The notes under the pieces were generated by a model, which saw nothing but the letters and a program-made list of their open reading frames with translations, was not told the origin of the DNA and searched no databases. A stretch of DNA of 64,000 nucleotides, taken from NCBI GenBank assembly GCA_045837725.1, contig JBEWZL010000237.1:62001-126000 (forward strand). Direction: 5' to 3'. Every line of letters begins with the position of its first letter. The stretch's first letter is position 1. A program made the translations under genes and the position numbers. Positions 12,001 to 25,183 of this stretch are shown piece by piece. Source of the DNA: Vermamoeba vermiformis. Its lineage: Eukaryota > Tubulinea > Echinamoebida.

Positions 12001-15000
12001 GGTATCACTCACACGCTCAACAATCAGTCTCTTAAGCGCGATAGCATCAACTTCCTGCTGAGTCAAGTGCCTGAGGACATTCGTGCACAGCTCCGTGGCA
12101 TCTTCTTGGAAGCACAGCAATTGATCGCGTCGCCCAAATTGTTGGAGATCACCGCTGATGAAGAGAAGTGTCAAATTGGACCTTTTGCTATCGAGAAGGG
12201 CCCTGTTGAAGGACACAAGCCTCAAAAGAACCCATTCACATTGCACGCGCCTACGACTTCCTGCAACGTACTTCGTCTCTTGCGTGCATTGCAGTTGCCC
12301 AAGCCTATCCTTCTCGAAGGTAGCCCTGGTGTCGGCAAGACAACTTTGGTTGAGGCTCTTGGTGCGTGGGTTAGAAGACGCGTGGCCAGAATCAACTTCA
12401 GTGACCAAACTGATTTGCTTGATTTGCTTGGTCAAGACTTGCCCGTTCCCGCTGATGAGGCTGATGTCTCGCAAGGACCTAAGTTCCAATGGATGGACGG
12501 TGTTTTCTTGTCTGCTTTGAAGGCTGGCGACTGGGTACTCTTGGACGAAATGAACTTGGCGTCTCAGTCCGTGCTCGAAGGCTTGAACTCTTGTTTGGAT
12601 CACCGAAAGACCATCTTCATCCCCGAGCTCAATCAGACCTTCCAGTGCCCACCGACCTTCAGAATATTTGCGTGCCAGAATCCTACACAGCAAGGAGGTG
12701 GAAGAAAGGGTTTGCCCAAGTCTTACCTCAACAGATTCACCAAGGTCTATGTCGATAAGTTCGATACCTATGATTTGCTCTTCATTGCCTCGAACTTGTT
12801 CCCCCAAATCGACCGGGATGATTTGAGCAAGATGATCACGTTCAATCAAGAGTTGCACAAGGATACTATGGAGCTTTGCAAGTACGGCCGCAAGGGCAGC
12901 CCTTGGGAGTTCAACTTGCGTGATATTTTGCGTTGGTGCCAGTTGGTGATCAGCAACAAGACCTCCAACCGAAGCAAGAACGACCCTGCCATGTTCGTTG
13001 ACTTGTTATACTTGCAACGTATGCGCGATCCTGAGGACAGAGAACAAGTCAAGAAGCTGTTCCATCGCGTGTTTGGTCGTCCTTTGGCCGTTGATATCCG
13101 CCCTCACTTCCACATCACTCCAACTCACGTGCAAATTGGCAATAGCTTCATTGCTCGCAACTCAGTCGGCACTATCAAGGCTGTGAAGAACCCTACTATG
13201 CCATTGATGCTGCAAGGCACGTTGAATCCGCTTGAGAACCTCATTCAGTGCGTCAACGAACGATGGATGTCAATTTTGATTGGCAACACTGCCTCGATGA
13301 AGACTACGTTGGTCAAGCTGCTAGCTGATCTCACTGGCAACACTTTGCACACGTTCTCTATCAACGCACAAGTCGACACTACTGAGTTGCTTGGTAGCTT
13401 TGAGCAAGTCGATCTGAACCGTCATAAGAAGGACGTTGTAGATCAGATCCAAGCTTTGGTTCGCTACATCAGCGAGTCAGTCTTGTTCAGCACTCCTAGT
13501 GAGGCTGCCAACCAATTGGAATTTGCTGTTAGAGTCGCTCAAGTGTCAGAGCTTCACAATGTCTGGTCCATGTTCAATGCCCGAAGCAAGTTCACCACTC
13601 AAACCACTCGTGACGCTGCATTTGATGAAGAGCAATACAAGATGCTCAATCAAGCGCTCAACTTCATCGAGAACTGCATCGCTAAGTTCTCGTTGAACAT
13701 CGACGAAGGTCAGGTCAACCATATCCGAGCTCGTTTGGAAAGGTTGCAGAAGTTGAAGCGAACGGAGATTTCAGGTCAATTCGAGTGGATCGATGGCTTG
13801 TTGATCCGTGCTATGGAGCGTGGTGAATGGCTTGTCTTGGAGAACGTCAACTTGTGTCCCTCATCAGTTGTCGATCGTCTCAATCCTCTACTTGAGCCTA
13901 ACGGCAAGCTGTTGATCAACGAGCGTGGTCTCTTGCCCGATGGAGAGTACGCCAGTGTTCAACCACACCCGAACTTCAGAATGTTCATGGTCATGGATCC
14001 AAAGAACGGCGAAATCTCTCGCGCCATGCGTAACAGAGGTATCGAGATCTGTTTGCTGCCACCGAAGACAATGTCACGTGACACTGAGTTGATGTTGGAG
14101 AATGCTGGAGTCTATGGCACTCAATTAATCCAGCAAATGACGCACTTCCATTATCAGATGAAAGAGCAGTTCTCTCGCGGTAGAGACAACGTGGTCATCA
14201 CCCTCCGCAGCTTGCTTCAATGGGCCCAGTTACTCAACGCGCAGTTGCAACGAGGCTTTGACTACTATCGCAGCCTTGAGCTCAGCATGGAGGAAGTTTA
14301 CTTGCGTTCACGAAAGTACCAGACTGAACGCATTGCAATCAAAGCACTGTTCGACAAGTGCTTCGAGAACTTCCAAATGTTGCGCTATGCTGACAAAGTC
14401 GTGCGATCTGGCCTTCAATGGCGCAAATACCCGTTGGACAGTAGCAGTGCCACCTTGAACCGTCAGGCCTCGTTCTTTGTTCAGAAGTTTGGTCAACTTT
14501 TGAACGCCAAGACAACTGATCCCGTAGATGCCCTCGTGGCTCAGCTGGTATGTTGCGTTTATTTTCAAAAGGTAATTTGTACTAACTTACAGCAGATCTA
14601 TTGCGGCAAATACATGATGCAAACTGCTTCTTCCAACGACTGGTCGTTGAGATACAACTGGCTGAAGGTTCACTTCAACAACTACAACTCCGCTGCTCCT
14701 GTTCTAGACTCGCTGGTGTTTAGCTTTGAACACTTTATCAAACACTCATTACTGAGCGAGTTGAGTGGAGTGTTGGCCAAGATTGTTGAAGTTTCGCAAG
14801 TCAATCCGGAATTGGTCAAGTACCAACCCGTCGATTTGCGCGTCAATGAGCCGTTGTTCGCGTACTTGCGTGAATCGTTGCTAGCCAAGACTGAGAACGC
14901 CACTGAGAACCAACAGTTGTGGAAGTACTTCGAGAGCTTGCTCGAACGAACCGACGTGTTGTTCTTGATCGCGATTCAAACGTTCAAAGAGCAAAGAGTA

Positions 15001-18000
15001 GCTTCCCAATTCTCCAAGAAGTCTGCGAGCAGATTCTCACCGATCGAGCAGTCGTATGAGATTGCTACTCAACGCCAAGCAGCCACGAGTGATCCCTTGC
15101 TCACGATCTTGACTACTCTCTTTGCCTCACTCGACGAGACTGTGCAACAATGGCTAACTACTGGTTACCCTCAAGTGGTGGACACGCAGACCATGAAGGC
15201 CGTCAAGTCTATTGTTCGCACTCGCAACGAGCTGTGGCAATCGTTGACGGTTGGAAATGCAATCAATTTGAGCGACTTCAAGCTCCGATGGTTGCACTTG
15301 ATGAAGCAGCTCACGCAACTCGTGTCTCAAACTCAAACTGGCCCTGTTCCGCTTGCTTTGAGTGACAAGTTAAATGCTGTAGTCACGAAGATGAACCAAC
15401 TGCTCCGTGATAAGGGCTCTATTTACGCCAAGAACAACTTGTGGAGACACGAAGGCCATCCAGTAATCTTCCACAGCGAGGAGTTGTTGCAACTGTACGA
15501 CAAGCTTGTGACTTTGGCCAAGGGATTCGAGATTGATCCTGAGCTAAGTATGTACTCGTATACTACGTTGATATTAATATTATGTATTAATATTTAAATT
15601 AATTAGTCTTGAAATCACGTCACAAGTTGGCATACTACTTGGATGAAGACATCAAGCGCACTTTGGTCCACAGCATCTGCTCACTGTACTGGCTCAACGG
15701 TGTCATGCTGCGCGAGATGTTCAATGACAAGGCATCGAGCGTTCAGCAGTCGCCAGCAAAGGCTTTGTTCGAATCTTTGACCAAGATCCCGGACACTTTG
15801 TCCAAGAAGATTGCAGATCTGAAGAAGAACGTCAATGACCCTTCGATCACGCCCGAATCAAGCCAGAAGTACTTGCTGGTGCCCATTTACGATCATTACA
15901 GCATCGTGCTTGAGTACTTTGTTTTGTCACGACTGTTCGCTACTTCCAAAGTACACGACTTGAGCACAGTCGATGAAGAGATCAAGCCTCTCTTGCCTCT
16001 CATTGAGAGATTAATCGACTTCTCGTTGGCTTACTCCACTCGAGCACCACTCGACTTGGTTCCTTTGCAACAATTGTTCTGGATCTATCAACCCGCTCAA
16101 CGAGACAGTCAAGGTAAGTCTATAGGCAACAAATTTGGTCATGGTAGCTAATTGTGGCCTTAGATCTCCGCACTGCTCGTGAAATGTTGCCTGCTTTGCT
16201 TCAAGAGTTGTTTGCTTCGTTTAACAACCGAGTATGGAACAACACTTTCAACAAGTCCTTGGCTGTCATTAAAGAACAAATTACTGGCGGCAAATTGAGC
16301 GTATGTGGAGCTAAAGTCAGTGTTATTGGAAAACTAATTCCTCGCGCAGGCTGAAACCAACACCTCGTACGTTGAAGGATGCGTTAAACTCGCACATAGT
16401 GTTCAAACTGCTTTCATCATTCCCTTGCTGAGCAGTTGGCGCGAAGTCACGATCGGTAACCGTGATTACAAATTGGCTCAAGTCAACGAATTGAGCCAGT
16501 TCTTGCTTTCGGTGAGCAACACTGAAGCCTTGCTGAAAACTTCTGGAGCTCGCGACCACACCGACATGCACACTGCCGAATGGAACTTGCTTACTAGTCT
16601 TTTGACTACTGTGATTCATAGCTTTGAGTCCACGTTTGCTGCAAGCAACTGGACTGCTATCCGTACCTTGCTCGCTGAAGTCACTGCAACGGTGACTGAT
16701 GCTGCGGATGCCTCAGATGTCACGGAGAAGCTTCAACAGCTGACAACACTCCTGTCTACAAGCGATGACGCCAAGTTCACAGAGTTACAATCGACCTACT
16801 TGCAACCTTGCTTGGCTCTTCTTGGCGAGCGTCAACGCTCTAAGAAGGACGCTGGAGTTGATCGTGCCGTTCGCGGCAAGGCTTGGACATGGCTCGGTCA
16901 ATTGAGACTCCACTTGTTGTTGCCTTCTCTGAATGTTGACCCCACTGCCAAGTATCGCATGAAATTGTCCTTGATTGATCAGCAACTCTTCGATGTCGAC
17001 TGCGAGCTCGAGGCCTTGACTGGCATTGAGAAGCACTTGACTGGCAAAGAAAAGACGCTGAAGATTGACAACTTGCACGATGAAAAATCAGTCATGCAAA
17101 AGCTTCGTCAGAAACTGCGCCAGAAAGTTGTGCAACGACCCAAACCAGAACTGTTCGATTCTCTGTTCAAAGAATTGCACAGTTTCAGCACTACTAATGG
17201 AAGCAAAGACAAGATTGGCGGTTTGATGAAGGAAATGGACGACCTTGCCAATCCTCAAAATCGTGCATTCGTCGTGCAACAAGAGTCTCTCTGGCAGGTA
17301 AGAACGACAAGTTTTAAATTCTTGTGGTTTAAGTTACTAACGCGTAAATCAGGCCAACATGTTGTACTTCGTCGAAAGATTAGTCGAACATTACTGGTCA
17401 TTCCGCGATGTCATTCAACCCGTCATCAACGCTGTCTATCAGATCAAGTTTGGTGTGCGAAAGCTCTTGAATGCCAAGCTCGAGGCTATTCCTGTGCACA
17501 AGTTGGGTTTAGAAATTGAAGAGCCCAATGTATTCGTGCGAGAGCCGTACTACAGACCACTTGAGCACGTGCAAGACGTCATGCAGTACTTGCTGAGCTA
17601 CTCTCATTTCAGCACTCGCGTAAATGATCCACACTCTGTTGTTGGTGACGGTCTGGCTCACATTCAGATGCTCCTTGACTCCAAGACCTTCGACGCTTTG
17701 GAAATTGTTGCGCAGGTTACCAAGATGCAGCCTTTGATCAAAGCTCTCGAATACAATCATAGATCCACCAAGAAGTATGTACCCAATAATTATACAGATA
17801 TTATCAGACTAACAATACTTTTAGTGATGCTGTGAAAGTAATTTACTCGTTGTTATTGCGAGTTTCGTTGTGCAAGATCTACGAGCACATCATCAATCAG
17901 AATTACATCAACTCTCGCATCATTAAAGTCCTAGACAAGATCTTTGTCACCTTTGTGGACACCTGGAACAGATTCCAAGAAGAGGAACGTGCTCGATTGT

Positions 18001-21000
18001 TGGAAGAGCAACGAACGTTCAAGTTCCGCGAAAAGAAGAAGCGCGAAGACATTGTTGAGATCGGAGACGATCCTGACTTCAAGACTCAAGATGTCGTCGA
18101 AGAAGAGAAGTTCCAAAAGAGCTTCCCTACCTTCCAAGACGAGTTCGCTGAAATACTGGAAGAGATCGGCAACAGTATTATGAACAAGGACGAAAACAGC
18201 GAAAAAGAAAGCAAAGATGATGAAGAACAAGCCAAGAGCGACGATAAGAAGATCGAAGCGATGACCCAGCCTGCTCCTGAAGAGGAGTACTTGGTCGAAA
18301 CTGCCCACTTGCGCGACAATGAACTGTACCAGTTGTGCAAGGTCCATAATCATCTATTCTCGACCATCAAGGCGCACATGGGAACTTCAAACCTCAAGTT
18401 CAGTGAGGAAGAGAAGCGTGAAACATTGTTCTTGATGTACACTTCTTGCGCAGAGATTCTCAAGGGTATGAAGATCGTTATATGTCACAGACACACAATA
18501 CTAATATTTCAACTAGTCTTGAACTACCAGCTCTCTGAGCGATTTGACATGCAAGATCAGTTCAAAGCCAGTCACATCGTGGCCATTCAAAAGATCAACG
18601 AGTACTTCGACTCCACCAAGAACAACTTGTCTAAGCTTGACCTGGCTCAAGCGAAATCTGCTTCGATTTTGCACGGCGGTCTCATTGAGAACTTCTACAC
18701 GGCTCCCAACGTCGCCGAAGTCAGTTTGATCAAGGTCCCCTTAGAAAACTTCAAGTTCCAAGTTATGAAGTTGCTCGAAGAGTTCAATGACAACGGCATA
18801 TTGATCCAATTGCAAAAGATCATCGAGAAGTAAGTCCATTTAGCACGCTTGAAGTAGAACGTCTCTAACCCTCTTCCAGGTTGATGACTTTCGGCATTCG
18901 TTCAAGTTTGTACAAGCTTTTGATCGGTCTCGAATTGTTGCTCGACAAGTCTAATGGTTGGGAACAAAACGCCCCTCAGCGATATTCCATTCGAAGTAAG
19001 TTAAGAGACCCACTTTCAACGCGTACTAACGTTTGCAGCTCACATGGATGTCATCACTTCAATTGTTTCCCGCTGGCGAAGACTTGAATTGCAATACTGG
19101 CCCGTATTGTTGGACGCTAAGCAACAAGAATTTGTATGCAAAGCCAACCGATCTTGGTTAGCTTTGTATGACCTCCTGATCTTGAGCAATCTTACGGACG
19201 TTCCTTCAGTCCAGAAAGCGTACGTACACAAATATTTTCCTTGCCGCGGATCTAATATTTGTAGTTTGGAGGAATTCATCGAGAACACAAGCTATGGTGA
19301 ATTCGAGACTCGCTTGAATCATATTCTTGCGTTCTACAATCAGTTTGATACCGAGCTGACTCTGGGTTTCACGCGCAATTATCTCTCCGAAGAGATTCGC
19401 GCGAAGATCAAGAACACTTTGTTCAACTTGTACAACTATTACAAGCAATTTGTGCCAGCGTAAGTATTCGAATTCTTCATTGTTATGACCATTACTAACG
19501 ACTGAAAAGTTTGCGCACTGCAATTGAAAAGGAGTTGGTGCCGATCCAAACAAAGTTGAAAGAGTTCATTAAGCTCTCGAAATGGGAGGACTCCAATTAC
19601 TATCGCTTGGCGAAGTCGATTGACCTCTCGCACAGAACTCTTAACAAGTTCGCGAACAACTACGAAGAGATCTTGGCGAAACCTATGACCCACGTGTTCA
19701 CTAAAGTGGGCGAGATTGACTTCGATAGTCAAAAAGACTTTGGTTATCAAGATGAGACCGACATCGTTGCCGCAAAGATCATCAAAACGTGAGTTAAATC
19801 GCATTCACTAACACATGGCATTTAAAAATAACGCACAATTCATAGCGAGGAAGAACCCAAGGACGCTAAGGGCAAAAAGGCTCGCAAGACGAAGCGCAAC
19901 CGACGTCAGGTTGACACCGAATTTGACTTGTCAGAGTTGAAGCCAACCGAGTTTGTTGTTGCTGAGAATGTTGCCGAGAAATATCTCGTGAATGTTGCTC
20001 AAAGTCCGCAGATCCCTCACGAGATTATCACCATGTTCAAGTTGACAGACGACACGTCGAAGGTACCTAAGACTGATCGCCTGTTCAAGAAGATGAAGAA
20101 ATATTGCACCAAAGATATTCTGCCCAAGCAGCTCTATTGGGGCTCACAACTCTATTTTGTCGATCAGTACGCCATTGACATCATTGCTCGTGCCTTGCAG
20201 TTGAAGACCAATCAAAACACCAAGATTGCTGCCAAGAAGTACGCTTTGGTTGAACTTCTGCGTACTTTGAACAACAAGCTTGGTCTCAGCTGGCACAAGG
20301 CAGCAATTGATAACGTAAGTTTATTGATCTCTATAGTCATACTGCATAGCTAATTTTGATATAGGATCAACTGAATGTGTCACACTTGCTTCAATTGGAC
20401 TCGTTGTCGTCCATCAACGTCAACAGCAGCAAGACTCTTGACTCGCGCAAATTCGAGGCACTTCAACTGCTTTGGGACAAATCCGAGCAGTACTACTTCA
20501 AGAACTTGATTCGCATCGTCAAGCTTCGCCAAAACGTTGGCAGACACTCCTTGGATCTGTCACAAACTGAAGTGCGCAAGTCAAGTGGCTTTGTCGAGCA
20601 CTTGTTCAACATCATCTTGAAGCAACGTTCTATGCTCAAGAAGCTGTCTGACGAGTACAAGAACCTCGACAGATTCGTCGCACCACTTAGTGGACTGCTG
20701 AATGTCGAAGAGCCTCTCAAGCTTATCGTTCCGCCTCAACAAGCCACCAAGTCCGCAGCCATTGCTCAAAAAGCTCTGTTCGATGAGATGGTCGAAAAGC
20801 TCACTGACTTGGCCATTCTCCTGCAATCGCTCACTGATGGAGTTTCTCAATGTCACGAAGTCGAGAAACAGTTGAACGAAATGAAGGCACAGTGTGAAGA
20901 CGTCAAGACCCGTTTGGCTCGTCACATTGCCTCGTTTGTTGACAAGGCTGTCGAGTCCACCGATCAGCAGTCGTTCCTGGCCACAAATGCAGTTGCCACG

Positions 21001-24000
21001 ACCATCAATGAAGCTGCCAATACCTTTGCTCAAATCAAGGAGGCCTTCAGCTCTAATGTGATGCCCAACATGCCTCGTCCGTTCTTGACTTCGTTCAGCG
21101 ACTTCTTTGATCACGCGCACAGTCGCATGGAGCAATTCGTTGCCTCTGTTGCTCCCTCCGTGGAGACTGCGGAATCGCATAACGAAGAATTAGCCGATGA
21201 GTTCAGCAAAGAATTGAATAGCTTGATCAGCACCGTGCTCGTCGCTATTCAGAACGTGATGAACGTGCAACAGCAGATCACTCGTGAAGAGGATGAAAGA
21301 CGCAAGAAGTTGGCTGAAGAACGACAACGAGAGAAAGAGGCCCGCGAAGCACGCGAGGCTGCAGCTGCTAAAGAAGGCGAAGAGAAGAAGCCCGAGGAAG
21401 ACAAGATGGAGGAAGATACTGAGCCCGAGTTCAATGAACCTGACATCGATCAGAACATTCCTAATCTGCACGACAAGTTCGAGAAGTTGTTCGACTCTCT
21501 GTTGATGGAACGCGTCAACACATACTTCAAGCGTGTGAATGACTCTTTGGTAAGCTTTAAACCGGACAAATGCCCTATTTAATCCCGATGTGCATCACAC
21601 TAATTCGATTGTAGGCCAAGTTCTCAAACAGCAAGTCACTCTCGCTGAACAACGTTAGCACTCTGTTGACTCGCAGCGCTACTCCGTTGTTTATGCAGTA
21701 CAAGAAACTCGTTGACTTGTTGTTCCTCGACATGATTTCACTGCACAAATCTCTGTCCAAATTAGAGTACGTCCTTGTCAATGTGATCAACACCTTGTTG
21801 CTGCGAGGCTTTTGCAAATCCGAGGAAACTGTCGAAGGAGAAGGCGAGGGCGAAGGCGAAATTACCGAACTCCAAGAAGGTACTGGCTTGGGTGACGGCA
21901 AGGGTCAGAAGTAAGTAACTCGAATAACCGGAAAATAAACGCTAAATGTGTCATCAGGGATATTTCTGAGGACTTGAAATTGGAAGATGAAGACAAGATC
22001 ATGGGCGAGAAGCAAAAAGACGTAAGTTTAGCAAAGACTTATCAAGGTTGGTTGTGCCTAACATGTTCGAATTGCAGAAGGAAGAAAAGCCTGAAGAACA
22101 AGAAGAGAATCCTGAGGAGAAACAGGAAGACACCGGCATTGAAATGGATGCTGAGTTCGACGGCCAGCTCCACGATGTTGAAGACAAAGAAGACAACGAG
22201 GACAACGAGGATCAGTACGTGTCATTTCTGTTGTAGTTTACTTGTCATACTAATACATTACAGGAACGACAATGAGTCTGTTGAACATGAAAAACAGATG
22301 GGCGACCTCAACCGCGACAAAGAAGAGGTCGTTGATGAGCGAATGTGGAACTCTGAAGACGAAGACGATGAGAACGAAGACGGCGACAATCAAGAGGACA
22401 CTTACGAGAAGGACGCACCTATGCCTACGAATAAGAAGTCCGAAACTGAGTTGGGCGCCAAACCTGAGGACGAAAAGAAGAAGCCACAAAAGGTACATAA
22501 ATGACTAAACAAAGTGTTATGTATTAACACCTTACAGGACGAAAAGGCTGCCGATGGTCAAGACAAAGATGATGCCGGCGAGAAAGGAGAAGACGGCGAA
22601 CAAGGCAGCGAAGAAGAGAAAGGCGATGAAGGATCCGACGAAGAAAAAGATGAAAATGACGAAACAGGAGACAATGAAGAAAAAGTCGGCGCTGAAAACA
22701 TCGAAGACAATCACCATGTCAAGCCCAAAGAGGAAGAAAAAGAATTCGAACTCGACGACAACATGCAACTCGATGGCGATGAGCCCGAAGAGAAAGAAGG
22801 CGAGGGTGAAGGTGAAGCCCAGGACGGCGAAGAAGATATGGATGAAGGCGAAGGTGACCTCAACGACTTCAAGGAAGGCGATAACGCTGAAAAAGACGAA
22901 GAGAACAAGCAAGAAGAGGACGTCAATGTGCCTGAAGAAGGCTTGAATCTCGACGCTAAAGATGAGCAAGAAGAGGAGCCCATGCACGAGGAGAACGCTG
23001 GTGATAAAGCCACGGAAGAGAACCCCGAAGAAAACAAACAAGAAGAAGAAGCTCCTAACGTCGAAGCTAACCTGCAGAAGGACGACGAAATGGAAGAAGA
23101 CCCGTACAAGAATCAGCAAGAGGACGTCTTTGGTGTCAAGGTAAGTCTATTGTAATTCAATGCTCTCGTGACAAATCTAATTTGCGGTTGCAGGACAACG
23201 TTGGCAAGACTTCAGACAATGTCCAAGTCAAAGAAGACAATCAGCAGCGTGAGGCGCAAGAACAACAAAACGAACAGGAGTCCCGTGACAATGTTCAAAA
23301 TGCCCCCGACGAGCAGTACCGCGCTGATCAACAGAACACGACTACCTCTGCCAGTGCTCAGAATGAACAAAAGAAGCCCAACAAACCCAAGCAAAAAGAA
23401 CCCAATCCGTACCGCAGTCTCGGCGATGCGTTGAAGCATTGGGAAAAGAAGTTGAACATGAGCGAGACCACTGAGACTAAAGAGGAAGAGAAGAACGAAG
23501 AGAACAAAGAGGAAGAGGAGTATGATGAGAATGAGAACGTCAACAAGGAACAATTGTTCGAGTACTTGATGGACGATGCTCAGAAACAAGACGCTCAAAC
23601 CTTGGTAAGTTTATTTGAGTTGGGTTTATGAATTTTATCTGACGGCATTCAAAGGGCTCTGCACTTGAGGAGCAACAAGAAGAAATTCCTAAAGAAAACG
23701 CGTTCCCTGAAGAAGAAAAGAAAGAAGAGGAGCCCGAACAAGATGAGGGCCCGAAGAAAAAGGAACAAGAGCAAGTCACTAACGACGAGAAGAAGAGCAA
23801 CAAAAAGAGCTCGTCGACTCATCAAAGCATTCCTTTGTTCGAAGATCAAATGGACGTTGATGACGAGCAACAAGCGCAAGACGAAGAGAAGAAGGACGAG
23901 GCACAAGAAGGCGATGAAGAGCGCAAGGACAATGACGAAGCCATGCAAGATCTGACCAGCGATGGCACGGCCCTTGAGAACAATCAGGCTTTGGACCAGC

Positions 24001-25058
24001 TTCAAGCCAAGGCCATGCAAGAGTTCACCTCCGATGACTTGAATGCCATGCGTGAAGAACTCGACACGATGATTGGCAAGTGGCGCGAGGACGCAGCCAG
24101 TGCTCAAATGGGCATGGAGATCTGGAAGAAGATGAGCGCGACCACTGCGCCATTGGCTGCTGAACTCTGCGAACAGTTGCGTTTGATTCTCGAACCAACA
24201 CTGAAATCAAAGCTCCAAGGCGACTACCGCAGTGGAAAGCGATTGAATATGCGCAAAGTCATTCCTTACATTGCTAGCAACTTCCGCAAAGACAAGATCT
24301 GGTTGCGTAGAACTAAACCCAACACGCGCAACTATCAAGTCATGCTCACAGTAGACGACAGCGAGTCCGTGGCTCATGGAGTAAGTCACTTCTACTTTGT
24401 TGTTGCATTTTTCAGGTCTAACCGTCCTCGTAGGGAGCTGGTGCTTTGCTCCGTGAAGCCGTAGCGGTTATTGCTACTGCCCTTCAAACTCTGAACATTG
24501 GTGAGATCTCTGTTGCCAAGTTCGGTCAAGCAGTGGAATTGTTGCATCCATTCCACTTGCCGTTCAGCGACGAACAAGCTGCTCGTGTCATTCCCCAATT
24601 GAGCTTCAAGCAGAAGTCGACAAACATCGAAGAGTTGTTGCTAAAGTAAGTTAAAGACCTTATTCTTCAAGTACCCAGTGTCCTAACTCTCTGCCTTTAG
24701 AACGGTACAAATGCTCGAACTGTGCCGCGAAGAGAACCACACCATGCAACAAGAGACCGCCCAGTTGATGTTCGTCATCTCTGACGGTAAATTCGGTGAC
24801 AGACGTGCCCCGATCCGTGAATGGTTACGTCGTGCGCAAGAGCACAACATCTTCGTGGTCTTCTTGGTGATTGACAACAGCGAAGAGTCCATTCTCGACA
24901 TTAAGAAGCCAGTATGGAAAGGAGCCAAAATGGAGATGACCAACTATATCGACGAATTTCCCTTCCCGTACTACATCATCTTGCGCAAGATTCAAAACTT
25001 GCCCACTGTACTCGCTGATGCTCTTCGACAATGGTTCGAACTCATTCAGCGCAAGTAG
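6075..25058 (+). CDS. MDN1: Midasin (Rea1), giant AAA+ ATPase of 60S ribosome biogenesis
   Basis: Dynein-like AAA+ machine that strips assembly factors (Ytm1 and Rsa4 in yeast) from pre-60S particles in nucleolus and nucleoplasm. More than 30 exons join in frame to an estimated 5,600-5,700 residues, near human size. Exons that I traced include 6075-6173, 6323-6894, 6954-7130, 7185-7357, 7413-7721, 7771-7890, 7939-8476, 8526-8625, 8680-9165, 9212-9714 and a 4.6-kb exon from 9903. Order: N-terminal domain, six AAA modules (Walker A motifs GPPGSGKT, GETGCGKT, GPTSAGKT, GETGTGKT, GSPGVGKT and a degenerate GNTASMKT), a long linker, a basic patch near 19870 (KKARKTKRNRRQ), a very acidic Asp/Glu region, and a C-terminal MIDAS domain with DDSES. 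The intron at 14548 keeps frame and holds no stop; it is inferred from its splice sites. Convergent with the next gene. Confidence 0.96.
7185..14420 (+). other. MDN1: Midasin AAA+ ring region, modules AAA1-AAA6
   Basis: Six AAA modules can be read one after another. Walker A positions are about 7297 (AAA1), 8550 (AAA2), 10100 (AAA3), 11000 (AAA4), 12325 (AAA5) and 13282 (AAA6). Walker B motifs such as LVDEISLAEDAVLERLN and LLDEMNLAS follow in several modules. AAA2 carries a highly charged insert near 8900-9000. AAA6 differs: its Walker A has Met where the second Gly should be, and its Walker B region reads VLENVN rather than DE. Confidence 0.85.
21830..23990 (+). other. MDN1: Midasin Asp/Glu-rich region
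   Basis: Exons in this interval encode a low-complexity acidic tract dominated by Glu, Asp, Lys and Gln, cut into pieces of 60-600 nt by short introns. A D/E-rich region between linker and MIDAS is a hallmark of Rea1/midasin; in yeast it forms part of the flexible tether that lets the MIDAS domain swing onto the AAA ring. Antisense reading frames here look long only because of the acidic codon bias. Confidence 0.85.
24020..25058 (+). other. MDN1: Midasin MIDAS (von Willebrand A-like) domain
   Basis: C-terminal metal-ion-dependent adhesion site, which in yeast grips the UBL domains of Ytm1 and Rsa4. The DxSxS metal motif appears as DDSES in VMLTVDDSESVAHG, interrupted right after by a short intron at about 24380. 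Later family signatures LMFVISDGKFGDR and VVFLVIDN are intact. The protein ends FELIQRK. Confidence 0.9.
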
Positions 25059-25183
25059 AAATAATATAAAGTCAATCCTTATACAAAACTCGAAAGTATT
25101 CTTAAACTTACTATTATTACCGAAATTTACAAGCATTAAAATATGATACAATTTACACAACAAAATTGGTTACGAACTCAGAT

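Noticed and set aside
11809-12858. Long antisense open frame (349 codons) inside midasin
   Set aside because: It lies fully opposite conserved AAA-module coding sequence and encodes no recognisable domain; it follows from the codon bias of the sense strand.
22532-23119. Apparent hydrophobic multi-pass protein on the minus strand
   Set aside because: It is the complement of Glu/Asp/Lys codons in the midasin acidic region, which read as Phe, Leu, Val and Ser on the other strand.
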